A stretch of DNA of 64,000 nt. Origin: CAMDMI01 sp044379485 (lineage in GTDB: Bacteria; Bacteroidota; Bacteroidia; Cytophagales; Flexibacteraceae). Shown here one piece after another: positions 18,619 through 26,363 of the stretch. Below the pieces are notes generated by a model that saw only the letters and a list, made by a program, of their open reading frames with translations, did no database searches and was not told where the DNA came from. The DNA lies in the NCBI GenBank assembly GCA_044379485.1, contig JBIPOE010000002.1, positions 88,138-152,137 on the forward strand, written 5' to 3'. A program made the position numbers and the translations under genes. Positions within the stretch are counted from its first letter, which is position 1; the number at the start of each line of letters is the position of its first letter.

Positions 18619-19313
18619 CCACCAAGGATTTGAATCTGGACTCCATAGTTTCCTTCGAAAATGGAAATATTTTTCAGGATGACAATACACTGGTTTTGTC
18701 CGATTTCAACCTGAACGTAGATAAAGGCGAATTTTTATACCTGCTTGGCCAAACCGGAAGTGGAAAAAGCTCCCTTTTAAAAACTCTGTATGCAGATTTG
18801 CCACTTAAATCAGGCACAGCGACAGTCGCGGGTTTTTCTCTACCCATTGCCAGAAAGGATATTCCTGCCCTAAGAAGAAAACTAGGCATTATTTTTCAGG
18901 ATTTTCAATTATTGCCCGATCGGACAGTTTTTGAAAACCTTAGTTTTGTACTTAAATCAACTGGCTGGAAGGACAAACAAAAAATAAGAAATCGGATTTC
19001 AGAAGTTCTGATGAGAGTTGGAGTAGAGTTTGCTTCCAATAAAATGCCTCACCAGATTTCTGGTGGTGAACAGCAACGTGTTGCCATAGCCAGAGCTATT
19101 TTAAATGAACCTGTTTTGATTATTGCCGATGAACCCACAGGAAATCTGGATCCCGAAACTGGCGAAGGGATTTTGGAAATATTTCAAAAAATCAACCAGT
19201 TTGGCACTGCTATCATTTTTGCAACTCACAATTTGCAGTTGGTGAAACAATTTCCTGCACACACTATTGTTTGCAAAAATGGCAAATTACAGGACTCCAG
19301 ATTAAAAGAATAG
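18615..19313 (+). CDS. ftsE: FtsE-like ABC transporter ATPase
   Basis: 232 residues from a TTG start at 18615 that overlaps the preceding stop (TTGA); no suitable ATG lies upstream of the P-loop. Walker A is GQTGSGKSS (residues 45-53), the signature ISGGEQQR is near 145, Walker B is VLIIADEPTGNLD, and the H-loop is ATHN. With FtsX, FtsE forms an ABC-type complex at the divisome that activates cell-wall hydrolases. No ftsX follows: the next gene is on the other strand. The cognate FtsX must therefore be elsewhere, or this ATPase has another partner. Confidence 0.8.
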   Translation: MTTKDLNLDSIVSFENGNIFQDDNTLVLSDFNLNVDKGEFLYLLGQTGSGKSSLLKTLYADLPLKSGTATVAGFSLPIARKDIPALRRKLGIIFQDFQLLPDRTVFENLSFVLKSTGWKDKQKIRNRISEVLMRVGVEFASNKMPHQISGGEQQRVAIARAILNEPVLIIADEPTGNLDPETGEGILEIFQKINQFGTAIIFATHNLQLVKQFPAHTIVCKNGKLQDSRLKE

Positions 19314-19402
19314 ATTTCTTTGCTGGTATTCCTTTTCTTATCAAAGCTACTTTATTGTCAATAGAATTTAGGATGTAAAATTCTATTATTCGAAATCTTA
19401 TA

Positions 19403-20560
19403 TCAAAAGAAATTAAGATTTTTTGAAGCCATTTTCCTTAACAAAACAGAACATCTATACCGCCCATCGTGGTATGCTTCAAACAGGTCATCCAATTGAT
19501 TCACTACTTCCGAAATCCCCATTTCATCGGCCCAAAGAAGCAAACCTTTTGGATAATTTACACCTTTGGTCATGGCCATATCTATGTCAGCAACCGAGGC
19601 TATATTATAATGACATGCTTCCGCGGCCTCATTAATTAACATTACCAAAATGCGGTTGAAAATCATTTTCCCCAATTCAGGATCTTCACTTGGACTGGGT
19701 TTAATAGCCTCATTTTCATACATATAATAGCCTTTTCCAGATTTTCTACCCAGATATCCTGCTTCCATCAGCCGCTTTTGAGTGAACGAGGGCATATATC
19801 GCGGATCGTAAAAAAAGGATTGAAAAACCGTTTCTGTAACAGTGTAATTAATATCGTTGCCAATAAAATCCATCAACTCAAAAGGCCCCATTGGGAAACC
19901 ACCGAAGGTTTTCATAGCCCAATCAATAGTGGCAAAATCAGCTAACCCTTCATCATAAATTCGCAATGCTTCCCCATAAAATGGTCGGGCTACCCTATTT
20001 ACAATAAAGCCAGGTGTGTCCTTTGCCAAAACGGTAATTTTGCCCCAATTTTTAATTGTTTTTTGAGCTTCAAAAACCGTATTTTCATTAGTCTGAACAG
20101 CAGGAATAATTTCAACCAACTTCATTACAGGAGCTGGGTTAAAAAAGTGAATGCCTATAAACCGCTCCGGATTTTTGCAAACGGATGCAAGAGAAGCAAT
20201 AGATAATGAGGAAGTATTGGAAGCCAAAATGCAGGAAGAAGAAACTATATTTTCCAAATCCTGAAAAACAGCAGTTTTTGCTTCTTTCTGCTCGATAATG
20301 GCTTCAATTACCAATTCGCAATTTGAAAACTCGCTTAGGTTTTTAGCGATAATGAGCCTTGAAAGCACTTCATTGGCTTTTTCCTGTTCTAGTTTTCCTT
20401 TTGAAACCAGAACTTGTAGCGACTTTTCGATTTTTCCTTTTGCTGTTTCCAGAGATTTGGAAAAACTATCAAACACTAAAACTTCGCAACCTGAAAAAGC
20501 AGCGACCTGGGCTATACCCAAACCCATTGTTCCAGCTCCAATAACACCTATTGTCTTCAT
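19403..20560 (-). CDS. paaH: 3-hydroxyacyl-CoA dehydrogenase (PaaH-like)
   Basis: 385 residues. The N-terminal NAD-binding domain starts IGVIGAGTMGLGIAQVAAFS, and the catalytic region has SNTSSLSIASLASVCKNPER with FIGIHFFNPAPVMKLVEII containing the catalytic His. Two C-terminal helical domains follow (GFIVNRVARPFYGEALRIYD, then a second repeat near NRILVMLINEAAEACHY). It oxidises 3-hydroxyacyl-CoA to 3-oxoacyl-CoA. It overlaps the upstream paaG-like gene by 4 bp, which favours the phenylacetate-degradation role over butyrate metabolism. Confidence 0.85.
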   Translation of the reverse strand: MKTIGVIGAGTMGLGIAQVAAFSGCEVLVFDSFSKSLETAKGKIEKSLQVLVSKGKLEQEKANEVLSRLIIAKNLSEFSNCELVIEAIIEQKEAKTAVFQDLENIVSSSCILASNTSSLSIASLASVCKNPERFIGIHFFNPAPVMKLVEIIPAVQTNENTVFEAQKTIKNWGKITVLAKDTPGFIVNRVARPFYGEALRIYDEGLADFATIDWAMKTFGGFPMGPFELMDFIGNDINYTVTETVFQSFFYDPRYMPSFTQKRLMEAGYLGRKSGKGYYMYENEAIKPSPSEDPELGKMIFNRILVMLINEAAEACHYNIASVADIDMAMTKGVNYPKGLLLWADEMGISEVVNQLDDLFEAYHDGRYRCSVLLRKMASKNLNFF

Positions 20561-21339
20561 TTTCCTTTAAATGTAGGTTTCCTTTTTTCAACAAAAGCGG
20601 TTATGCCTTCTCGGCAATCTTCTGATTCACTGGCCTCTATCTGCAACCTGGACTCGGCTTCCAGTTGTCTTTCAAGATTATTGCTCAAAGATTCGTTAAA
20701 TGCCTTTTTGGTTAGCGCCAATCCGTATGTAGGCATTTGGGCAAGTTTTTCGCTTATGGTTTGAACGACTTTTTCAAACTCTTCTACTGGAACTGCTTTG
20801 TAAATCATGCCCATTTTTTCGGCTTCTATTGCTGAAACTTTATCACCAAGCATAGCCAACGCCAAGGCTTTTTGGAATCCCACCAAACGAGGCAAAAAGA
20901 AAGTACCTCCGCTATCCGGAATTAAACCGATGGCACTGAAAGCCTGAATGAAAGAAGCAGCCTCTGAGGCCAAAACAATGTCGCAAGCAAGGGCAATATT
21001 GGCCCCTGCACCAGCAGCCACTCCGTTAACAGCAGCCACAACCGGCTTTTCCAAATTCCTGATTGCAAGTATAATTGGATTGTAATGTTCCTCTAAAATG
21101 GACTTAAAACCTGGATTAAGGTCAGGTGAAGTTACTTCAACTAAATCCTGGCCAGCGCAAAATGCTTTGCCTTCTCCTGTAATCACCACAACCCGAATGT
21201 TGCCATCTTCCTGACAATCCTTAAGGGCTGCCTGACAGGCAAAGGCCATTTCTTTGTTAAAACTGTTATAGGATTTTGGCCTGTTGAGCACAATTTTTCC
21301 GATCCCGTTTTCCTTGGTGTATAATATGGTATCGCTCAT
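20557..21339 (-). CDS. paaG: Enoyl-CoA hydratase/isomerase (PaaG-like)
   Basis: 260 residues of the crotonase fold. Motifs are VVITGEGKAFCAGQDLVEV (oxyanion-hole strand) and VAAVNGVAAGAGANIALACD. The stretch FSAIGLIPDSGGTFFLPRLV carries Asp in place of the hydratase Glu, as in PaaG. PaaG isomerises the epoxide of phenylacetyl-CoA to an oxepin and also acts in the later beta-oxidation steps. It is coupled to a PaaH-like dehydrogenase by a 4-bp overlap. The paaABCDE oxygenase, paaZ and paaJ are not in the window. Confidence 0.85.
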   Translation of the reverse strand: MSDTILYTKENGIGKIVLNRPKSYNSFNKEMAFACQAALKDCQEDGNIRVVVITGEGKAFCAGQDLVEVTSPDLNPGFKSILEEHYNPIILAIRNLEKPVVAAVNGVAAGAGANIALACDIVLASEAASFIQAFSAIGLIPDSGGTFFLPRLVGFQKALALAMLGDKVSAIEAEKMGMIYKAVPVEEFEKVVQTISEKLAQMPTYGLALTKKAFNESLSNNLERQLEAESRLQIEASESEDCREGITAFVEKRKPTFKGK

Positions 21340-21650
21340 TTTTTAAAAATTCAAAACTAAGGTGCTTATCATGTTCTCACAATTCTTTTCCTTAAAACCT
21401 TCATTTTTATTATACGCCTACATTTTGCTTTTAAAACTGGAAATTATATCCACAGTTTCTCCTAAATAATAAGAAACAAAAATTGTAAATTGAAGTTTCT
21501 AAAATCGCTGAAAATGAGAAGAATATATCTATCAAATACACCTTGGATTCCGCTCGGTTTTAACCTTGTTTTATACTTGAATTGTCTAAAACCAACAAAA
21601 ATTCTAGTATTGCCATTCAAGTAGAAAAATATAAATAAAATTCTTTAATA
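21340..21650. other. 311-bp divergent intergenic region
   Basis: This lies between the minus-strand paaG-like gene and the plus-strand DUF6913 gene. It is AT-rich and should hold both promoters, but I see no unambiguous TAnnTTTG box, hairpin or repeat in it. Confidence 0.5.
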
Positions 21651-22193
21651 ATGTTGAAAGATCTGGTAAAAGACTTTATGCTGAAACGCCGCTGTGAAGA
21701 GGCTAGAAAAGCTGTAAGCCTTTCTTCCAGAAATACTATCAACTACCACCAGATCAATCAGATCGGTATTATTTTTCATTTGGATGCCGATACCGATCCT
21801 GAACCTTTAGCCCGTTTTATCAAGAAGCTGGAGCAAGACCATAAAAAGCTCAAAATCCTGACTTATTTTGAGTATGCTCATAGTCATCCTTATAATTTTT
21901 ATATTGATTACTTTCTTAAATCGGATATCAATTGGAAGGGCGAAATAAATTCACCGAAAATGACTGTGTTTCTGGACACACCTTTTGATTTTTTGTTTTG
22001 TATCGAATCTGAAAAGCAACCGGTTTTTGACATTATTCTGAGCCAAACCAAAGCCAATTGCCGGGTAGGTTTATACGATGAATCGCGGACCAACCTGTTT
22101 GAACTGATGGTTGAAAATCCGGATTGGAAAGATGTTGAATATACCTTGAAACAAATGTTAAAATATACGAAACTACTCATTTACAATGATTAA
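21651..22193 (+). CDS. DUF6913-like small protein coupled to dapA
   Basis: 180 residues, soluble, no signal peptide. The start LKDLVKDFMLKRRCEEARKA is followed by IGIIFHLDADTDPEPLARFI, with LTYFEYAHSHPYNFYIDYF and FDFLFCIESEKQPVFDIILS further on. The combination resembles a conserved Bacteroidota family of unknown role usually found beside dapA. It overlaps the dapA start by 8 bp. The TIR/Rossmann-like alternation of strands and helices suggests an alpha/beta fold; no catalytic motif is visible. Confidence 0.65.
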   Translation: MLKDLVKDFMLKRRCEEARKAVSLSSRNTINYHQINQIGIIFHLDADTDPEPLARFIKKLEQDHKKLKILTYFEYAHSHPYNFYIDYFLKSDINWKGEINSPKMTVFLDTPFDFLFCIESEKQPVFDIILSQTKANCRVGLYDESRTNLFELMVENPDWKDVEYTLKQMLKYTKLLIYND

Positions 22194-23046
22194 TCTTCAG
22201 GGAACTGGTGTGGCCCTCATCACACCCATGCTTGCAAATGGCGAACTGGATCTGAAAGGACTTGAAAACATGGTAGAACATGTTACGCCTTTTGTAGATT
22301 ATATTGTCGCCCTTGGTACTACCGGGGAGGTAGCCACACTAAAAACCAAGGAAAAGGCCGTGGTAATGGAGGTAATCAAAAAGAAACTGGCAGGTAGAAA
22401 ACCATTGATTCTTGGGCATGGAGGCAACGATACCGGAAAGTTACTGAGTCAGTTAAAAGATATTGATTTTAATGGTGTTGATGCCATTTTATCGGTTTCA
22501 CCTTATTATAATAAACCAAGCCAAAACGGGACCATTGCGCATTATGAAGCCATTGCAAACGCTAGTCCGGTTCCTGTAATTTTATACAATGTACCTGGCA
22601 GAACAGGTAGCAACATCAGCGCTGCCAGCACTTTACAATTGGCTAAACATCCAAACATAATTGGCACGAAAGAGGCTTCCGGAAATGTGGAACAGGCCAT
22701 GGCCATAGCCAGAGACATGCCAAATGATTTCTATTTGATTTCCGGGGACGATCTTTTGACACCAGCGCTCATTTCAATTGGTGCAAAAGGGGTGATTTCT
22801 GTTTTGGCCAATGCGTTTCCTAAGCAGTTTTCAGAAATGGTTTCCGCTTGTTTGAAAAGTGATTTTTTAGAGGCCTCTACAATTTGGAAACAATGGCTGG
22901 ATCTCAATCCCCTATTGTATGAAGAAGGGAATCCGGTTGGGATAAAAGCGGTTTTGGCAAGATTGGGTGTTTGTGGAGATGGGGTGAGGTTGCCATTGGT
23001 ATCTGCTTCGGAAGGATTGAATGAGAAGATTGAGGCTTCCTTTTAA
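22186..23046 (+). CDS. dapA: 4-hydroxy-tetrahydrodipicolinate synthase
   Basis: 286 residues, a TIM barrel of normal length. Schiff-base Lys162 lies in GTKEASGN and Tyr134 in ILYNVPGRTGSN, matching E. coli Lys161 and Tyr133. The substrate-binding GTTGEVATL is present near residues 43-51. It condenses pyruvate with aspartate semialdehyde, the first committed step of lysine and meso-diaminopimelate synthesis. It overlaps the DUF6913 gene by 8 bp. A convergent metallo-hydrolase gene ends 3 bp past its stop. Confidence 0.96.
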   Translation: MINLQGTGVALITPMLANGELDLKGLENMVEHVTPFVDYIVALGTTGEVATLKTKEKAVVMEVIKKKLAGRKPLILGHGGNDTGKLLSQLKDIDFNGVDAILSVSPYYNKPSQNGTIAHYEAIANASPVPVILYNVPGRTGSNISAASTLQLAKHPNIIGTKEASGNVEQAMAIARDMPNDFYLISGDDLLTPALISIGAKGVISVLANAFPKQFSEMVSACLKSDFLEASTIWKQWLDLNPLLYEEGNPVGIKAVLARLGVCGDGVRLPLVSASEGLNEKIEASF

Positions 23047-23048
23047 TC

Positions 23049-23843
23049 CTATATTAGGTTTATTTCCAGCCCATCAAATGCAAACTGAATTCCCTCCGGC
23101 AATTCTTTTTCCACCACTTTTTGCCTGCCCAGCTTATGGCTCATGTGTGTAAAATATACTTCTGGCACGCCTGAACGTTGGGCAGTTTCTATGGCTTGAT
23201 CCAATGTAAAATGGGAAATGTGTGGTTCCTTTTGCAAGGCGTTTAAAACCAAAACTTTACTTCCTTTTATTTGCTCAAAAGAACCAGGGCTCAAAAAATT
23301 TGCATCTGTAATGTAGGTAAAATCTCCAAAGCGAAAGCCGAGTATCGGCAAGCGGGCATGCATTACGGGGATGGTTTCAATTTCAAGATCACCTACTGTA
23401 AACTTCTCATTTTCAGCAATCGGAAAAAGATCCAGTTGAGGAACTCCAGGATAGCGTTTCTCTGCAAAGGCATAGGCAAATTCAACTTTGATGTGATCCA
23501 ATACCCGCGGCAGGGCAAAAATCGGCATCGACTTTTCCTGTAAATAATTGAAAGCCCGCAAATCATCCAGGCCTGCCACATGGTCTTTGTGCTCGTGGGT
23601 AACCAGCAATGCATCCAGTTTTTTGGTTCCAGTCCTCAACATTTGCTGCCTGAAATCAGGTCCGGAATCTACCACCACCGTTGTGTTTTCAGTTTCCACC
23701 AGAACAGAAGTTCTCAAGCGTTTGTCCCTATAATCCATAGACTTACAGGTGTCGCAGGTGCAACCTATCATAGGAACACCCTGAGAAGTTCCGGTTCCTA
23801 AAAATGTAATTTTCAATTTATTGTGCTTCTTGTCCGAATTCAA
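23049..23843 (-). CDS. MBL-fold metallo-hydrolase, PhnP-like
   Basis: 264 residues. The start KITFLGTGTSQGVPMIGC, with the extra Zn-binding cysteines GCTCDTCKS (28-35), and the catalytic motif THEHKDH (His83, His85, Asp87, His88) place it in the PhnP/RNase Z-like subgroup. Later metal ligands appear around VMHAR, TDANFLSPG and the C-terminal THMSHKLG. PhnP is a cyclic-ribose-phosphate phosphodiesterase, but there is no phosphonate operon here, so the substrate is uncertain. The gene overlaps the upstream small gene by 26 bp. Confidence 0.85.
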   Translation of the reverse strand: MNSDKKHNKLKITFLGTGTSQGVPMIGCTCDTCKSMDYRDKRLRTSVLVETENTTVVVDSGPDFRQQMLRTGTKKLDALLVTHEHKDHVAGLDDLRAFNYLQEKSMPIFALPRVLDHIKVEFAYAFAEKRYPGVPQLDLFPIAENEKFTVGDLEIETIPVMHARLPILGFRFGDFTYITDANFLSPGSFEQIKGSKVLVLNALQKEPHISHFTLDQAIETAQRSGVPEVYFTHMSHKLGRQKVVEKELPEGIQFAFDGLEINLI

Positions 23844-24120
23844 TTTCAGGAAGTTCGATTTTAGAATTTTTGATTTGGAAAAATATCTTTTTGCTCTTTT
23901 CAGAAAGTAAATCCACTTCCAGAGGCAAAATACTGGCCAGCTCCAGAAGGCAACTTACCCGGCCTTCTACTGGCAAAAAATTGTTGATCAGCACGATTTT
24001 GGTATCTTTTAAAACGCAATAACCAGATTTAAAATTGCCTCTTTCATAGCGTACAATAAAACCACCTTCAGACACAACATCCTCCAGTTTAGATAGATAG
24101 GCTTTGTTTTGTTTTACCAT
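23818..24120 (-). CDS. Small conserved protein of unknown function, apparently leaderless
   Basis: 100 residues with KAYLSKLEDVVSEGGFIVRY, then ERGNFKSGYCVLKDTKIVLI and NNFLPVEGRVSCLLELASI. It resembles a small Bacteroidota family with no assigned role. There is no signal peptide. It overlaps the metallo-hydrolase gene by 26 bp. The -7 box TAACTTTG (24126-24133 on the complement) ends 5 nt before its ATG, so the mRNA likely begins at or next to the start codon. Confidence 0.65.
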   Translation of the reverse strand: MVKQNKAYLSKLEDVVSEGGFIVRYERGNFKSGYCVLKDTKIVLINNFLPVEGRVSCLLELASILPLEVDLLSEKSKKIFFQIKNSKIELPEIEFGQEAQ

Positions 24121-24125
24121 GCGTG

Positions 24126-24133
24126 CAAAGTTA
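24126..24133 (-). promoter_or_regulatory. -7 promoter box abutting a start codon
   Basis: The complement reads TAACTTTG, then CACGC, then ATG. The box matches TAnnTTTG exactly and leaves no room for a Shine-Dalgarno sequence. Confidence 0.5.
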
Positions 24134-24155
24134 AAAATGAATTTGCTGCCATAAA

Positions 24156-26363
24156 CTATTCCACCACCATTATCCAGTCCTTCACCGTTTTTTCTTTAAA
24201 ATGGAGGGCAAGAAAGTAAACCCCCAGATTTGATTTGTCTGGTTTCCAGTTAAAATTCCGATCTCTGGAATAAAAGGTTTGCTTGCCCCAACGGTTATAA
24301 ATTTCTACATAATCAAAATTTAAAACACAGTTATCTTCGGGTAAAATATTTTGAATGTTAAAAGCATCATTTTTCTCATCTCCATTCACCGTCAATAGAT
24401 TAGGAACTAAACCTAAGCTGTCTTTAGCTTTGTAAATATGTAATTTGTATTGAATAGAATCTTCATATTTTTTCCCACAAAATGTGCTGGAACTTAAAAA
24501 TACAACTTTGAAAAAGCCCTCTGGAGAAGCACAATCCGAGTTAAACGAAAAAGGTGTAATAATCTGGCCATCGCCTTTGGCATTTAAAAATGAAAATCCG
24601 GGAATAGTGGTCAAAGAGCCATTTGCACTTAGGCTCAAAGGTCGGTTTTCAGATGCCAAACCAGTAACATTGAAATTGAGATTCTTATTTTCAAAAACCG
24701 AAATATTCATATTTCCTGAATAATCTGACTTGATGCTGACTTCTAGTGTTTTTGGCCTTATTCGGATAAATCGGACCAAAGTATCAAACTTTACAGAATC
24801 GCAAACCAAAGATCGCACGATGGAAATCATTTTAAGTGGCTGTTTTTCAGGAAGAAAACAAATTTCTGGCCAGGAAAACGCTGTTTCAATCATTTGATTT
24901 CCAGTACCCGAAGGAAGCGCAATTCCATTTGTAATAAGATCAATTGCAGCGCCATTGCTATCTAACAAGGAGGAAGTAATTTCCATGCTTCCATTTTCGG
25001 TTTGCAAAGCCTCAATTTTAAACTTAAACACCTCCGTTTGTAAAACCTGAATGGTATCTGCCACATTTCCAACTGTTTGCAGTAGCGGAGGCAAGGTTGG
25101 CCCTTTTCGGATAACCAGATTTAAAACGAGGCTATCAGACAAAGACTGGCTGCAACCATTATCCGTAGCAATTAGTAAAATTTTCCAGGGATTTGATTTT
25201 GGTGCAAGAGCACATGGCGGAATGCAAAACCTAACTATTACCGAATCGCCAGACATTACAATTCTAACCGTTGTATCTTTTTGAATACTCTGAGGGGTAA
25301 TGATGGAAAAAGGCTCAACCCGAAACCTCACATTTTGATTTTGCTGAGCATCAGTTAATTTTAATTTGTAACAATTTATTCTTGAACTAGATACTAAATG
25401 AATAGTGTCTTCATTTTTCAAGGAGACCCCGTTTAAAGGATCGGTTACAAATATGTTTGGAGGAGAGTTAAAAAGGCAATCTTTAACAAGAAGCTGCATT
25501 TCCCGCCTAACCTCACCAATTTTTACCCCATTTCTGAATTCCTCACAAAGCACAGAAAAGACATATAGGCCAACCTGCGATGCCCGACATGTTACCAGTC
25601 CAGTCTTGGAATTTACCCGAAGACCAGGGTTTCCTGGAAGTGGATTTTCTGTTGAATATGCAGGCTTCCAGTTTACTTCGTCATATAATCCAGGAATAGG
25701 AACCAGAATTTCTATAAATCCTCTGGCGGTGTCGGAATTGCCTTTTAGAGGTGCAGTAAACGAATAAACCAAAGAATCTCCGTCGGGGTCTGTTGCTCTA
25801 AATGAAAGGTTAAATGCCTGATTTATACAGGGATAATCTGAATTTATCTCTGAAAAAGTAGGAGAATTATTGATGTAAGAGATTCCATTTCTGGCAATTG
25901 GGGGAAACTCCATATAAAAAGTCTGACCGGTTAACTCCGGACTTATGATATTGGTAATAATATTATTTCGGCAACACCTTTCCCATACCACATAATACCC
26001 ATTTGGATCGCTATATCTTGCTGGATTCAACGTTCTCTGCGTTTGATAAACCAATATCTGGGTTTTTACATTGCTTCCAATAGCGCAACTAGGGTTTGAA
26101 AAAGGAAGAAACCGGCTACTATCTACCGTAGGAAAGTAAAAGGAATCAATAAAGGCATCGGTAGATCTGGAGAATATAAAGCAGGTAGGGTTTCTTGTTT
26201 TGGCGCCTGGGTTTCCATTAATAAAGTCAAAATATAAGGTCAAAGAAAACCGATAGGTATTTCCTGAAACCTGTTGGTATGAAAAACCACCTCCAACGAT
26301 ATGTGTGGCCTGAGCCCAATAACCAAAAAGTAAAAAAATTAATATCAGGAAAACCCTTCTCAT
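24156..26363 (-). CDS. Secreted protein with T9SS type B (gliding-motility-associated) C-terminal domain
   Basis: 735 residues. A signal peptide ends near QATHIVGG (residue ~18). ATHIVGGGFSYQQVSGNTYR is the typical start of a widespread Bacteroidota surface-protein family, and the next ~250 residues with RCCRNN and ATDPDGDSLVYSF belong to it. The centre is Ig/cadherin-like beta structure. The last ~85 residues (LVPNLLTVNGDEKNDAFNIQ, VEIYNRWGKQTFYSRD, GVYFLALHF) form the type B sorting domain used for T9SS export, often together with an SprF-like partner. No sprF-like gene is adjacent. It overlaps the murF-alr stop by 4 bp. Confidence 0.85.
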   Translation of the reverse strand: MRRVFLILIFLLFGYWAQATHIVGGGFSYQQVSGNTYRFSLTLYFDFINGNPGAKTRNPTCFIFSRSTDAFIDSFYFPTVDSSRFLPFSNPSCAIGSNVKTQILVYQTQRTLNPARYSDPNGYYVVWERCCRNNIITNIISPELTGQTFYMEFPPIARNGISYINNSPTFSEINSDYPCINQAFNLSFRATDPDGDSLVYSFTAPLKGNSDTARGFIEILVPIPGLYDEVNWKPAYSTENPLPGNPGLRVNSKTGLVTCRASQVGLYVFSVLCEEFRNGVKIGEVRREMQLLVKDCLFNSPPNIFVTDPLNGVSLKNEDTIHLVSSSRINCYKLKLTDAQQNQNVRFRVEPFSIITPQSIQKDTTVRIVMSGDSVIVRFCIPPCALAPKSNPWKILLIATDNGCSQSLSDSLVLNLVIRKGPTLPPLLQTVGNVADTIQVLQTEVFKFKIEALQTENGSMEITSSLLDSNGAAIDLITNGIALPSGTGNQMIETAFSWPEICFLPEKQPLKMISIVRSLVCDSVKFDTLVRFIRIRPKTLEVSIKSDYSGNMNISVFENKNLNFNVTGLASENRPLSLSANGSLTTIPGFSFLNAKGDGQIITPFSFNSDCASPEGFFKVVFLSSSTFCGKKYEDSIQYKLHIYKAKDSLGLVPNLLTVNGDEKNDAFNIQNILPEDNCVLNFDYVEIYNRWGKQTFYSRDRNFNWKPDKSNLGVYFLALHFKEKTVKDWIMVVE

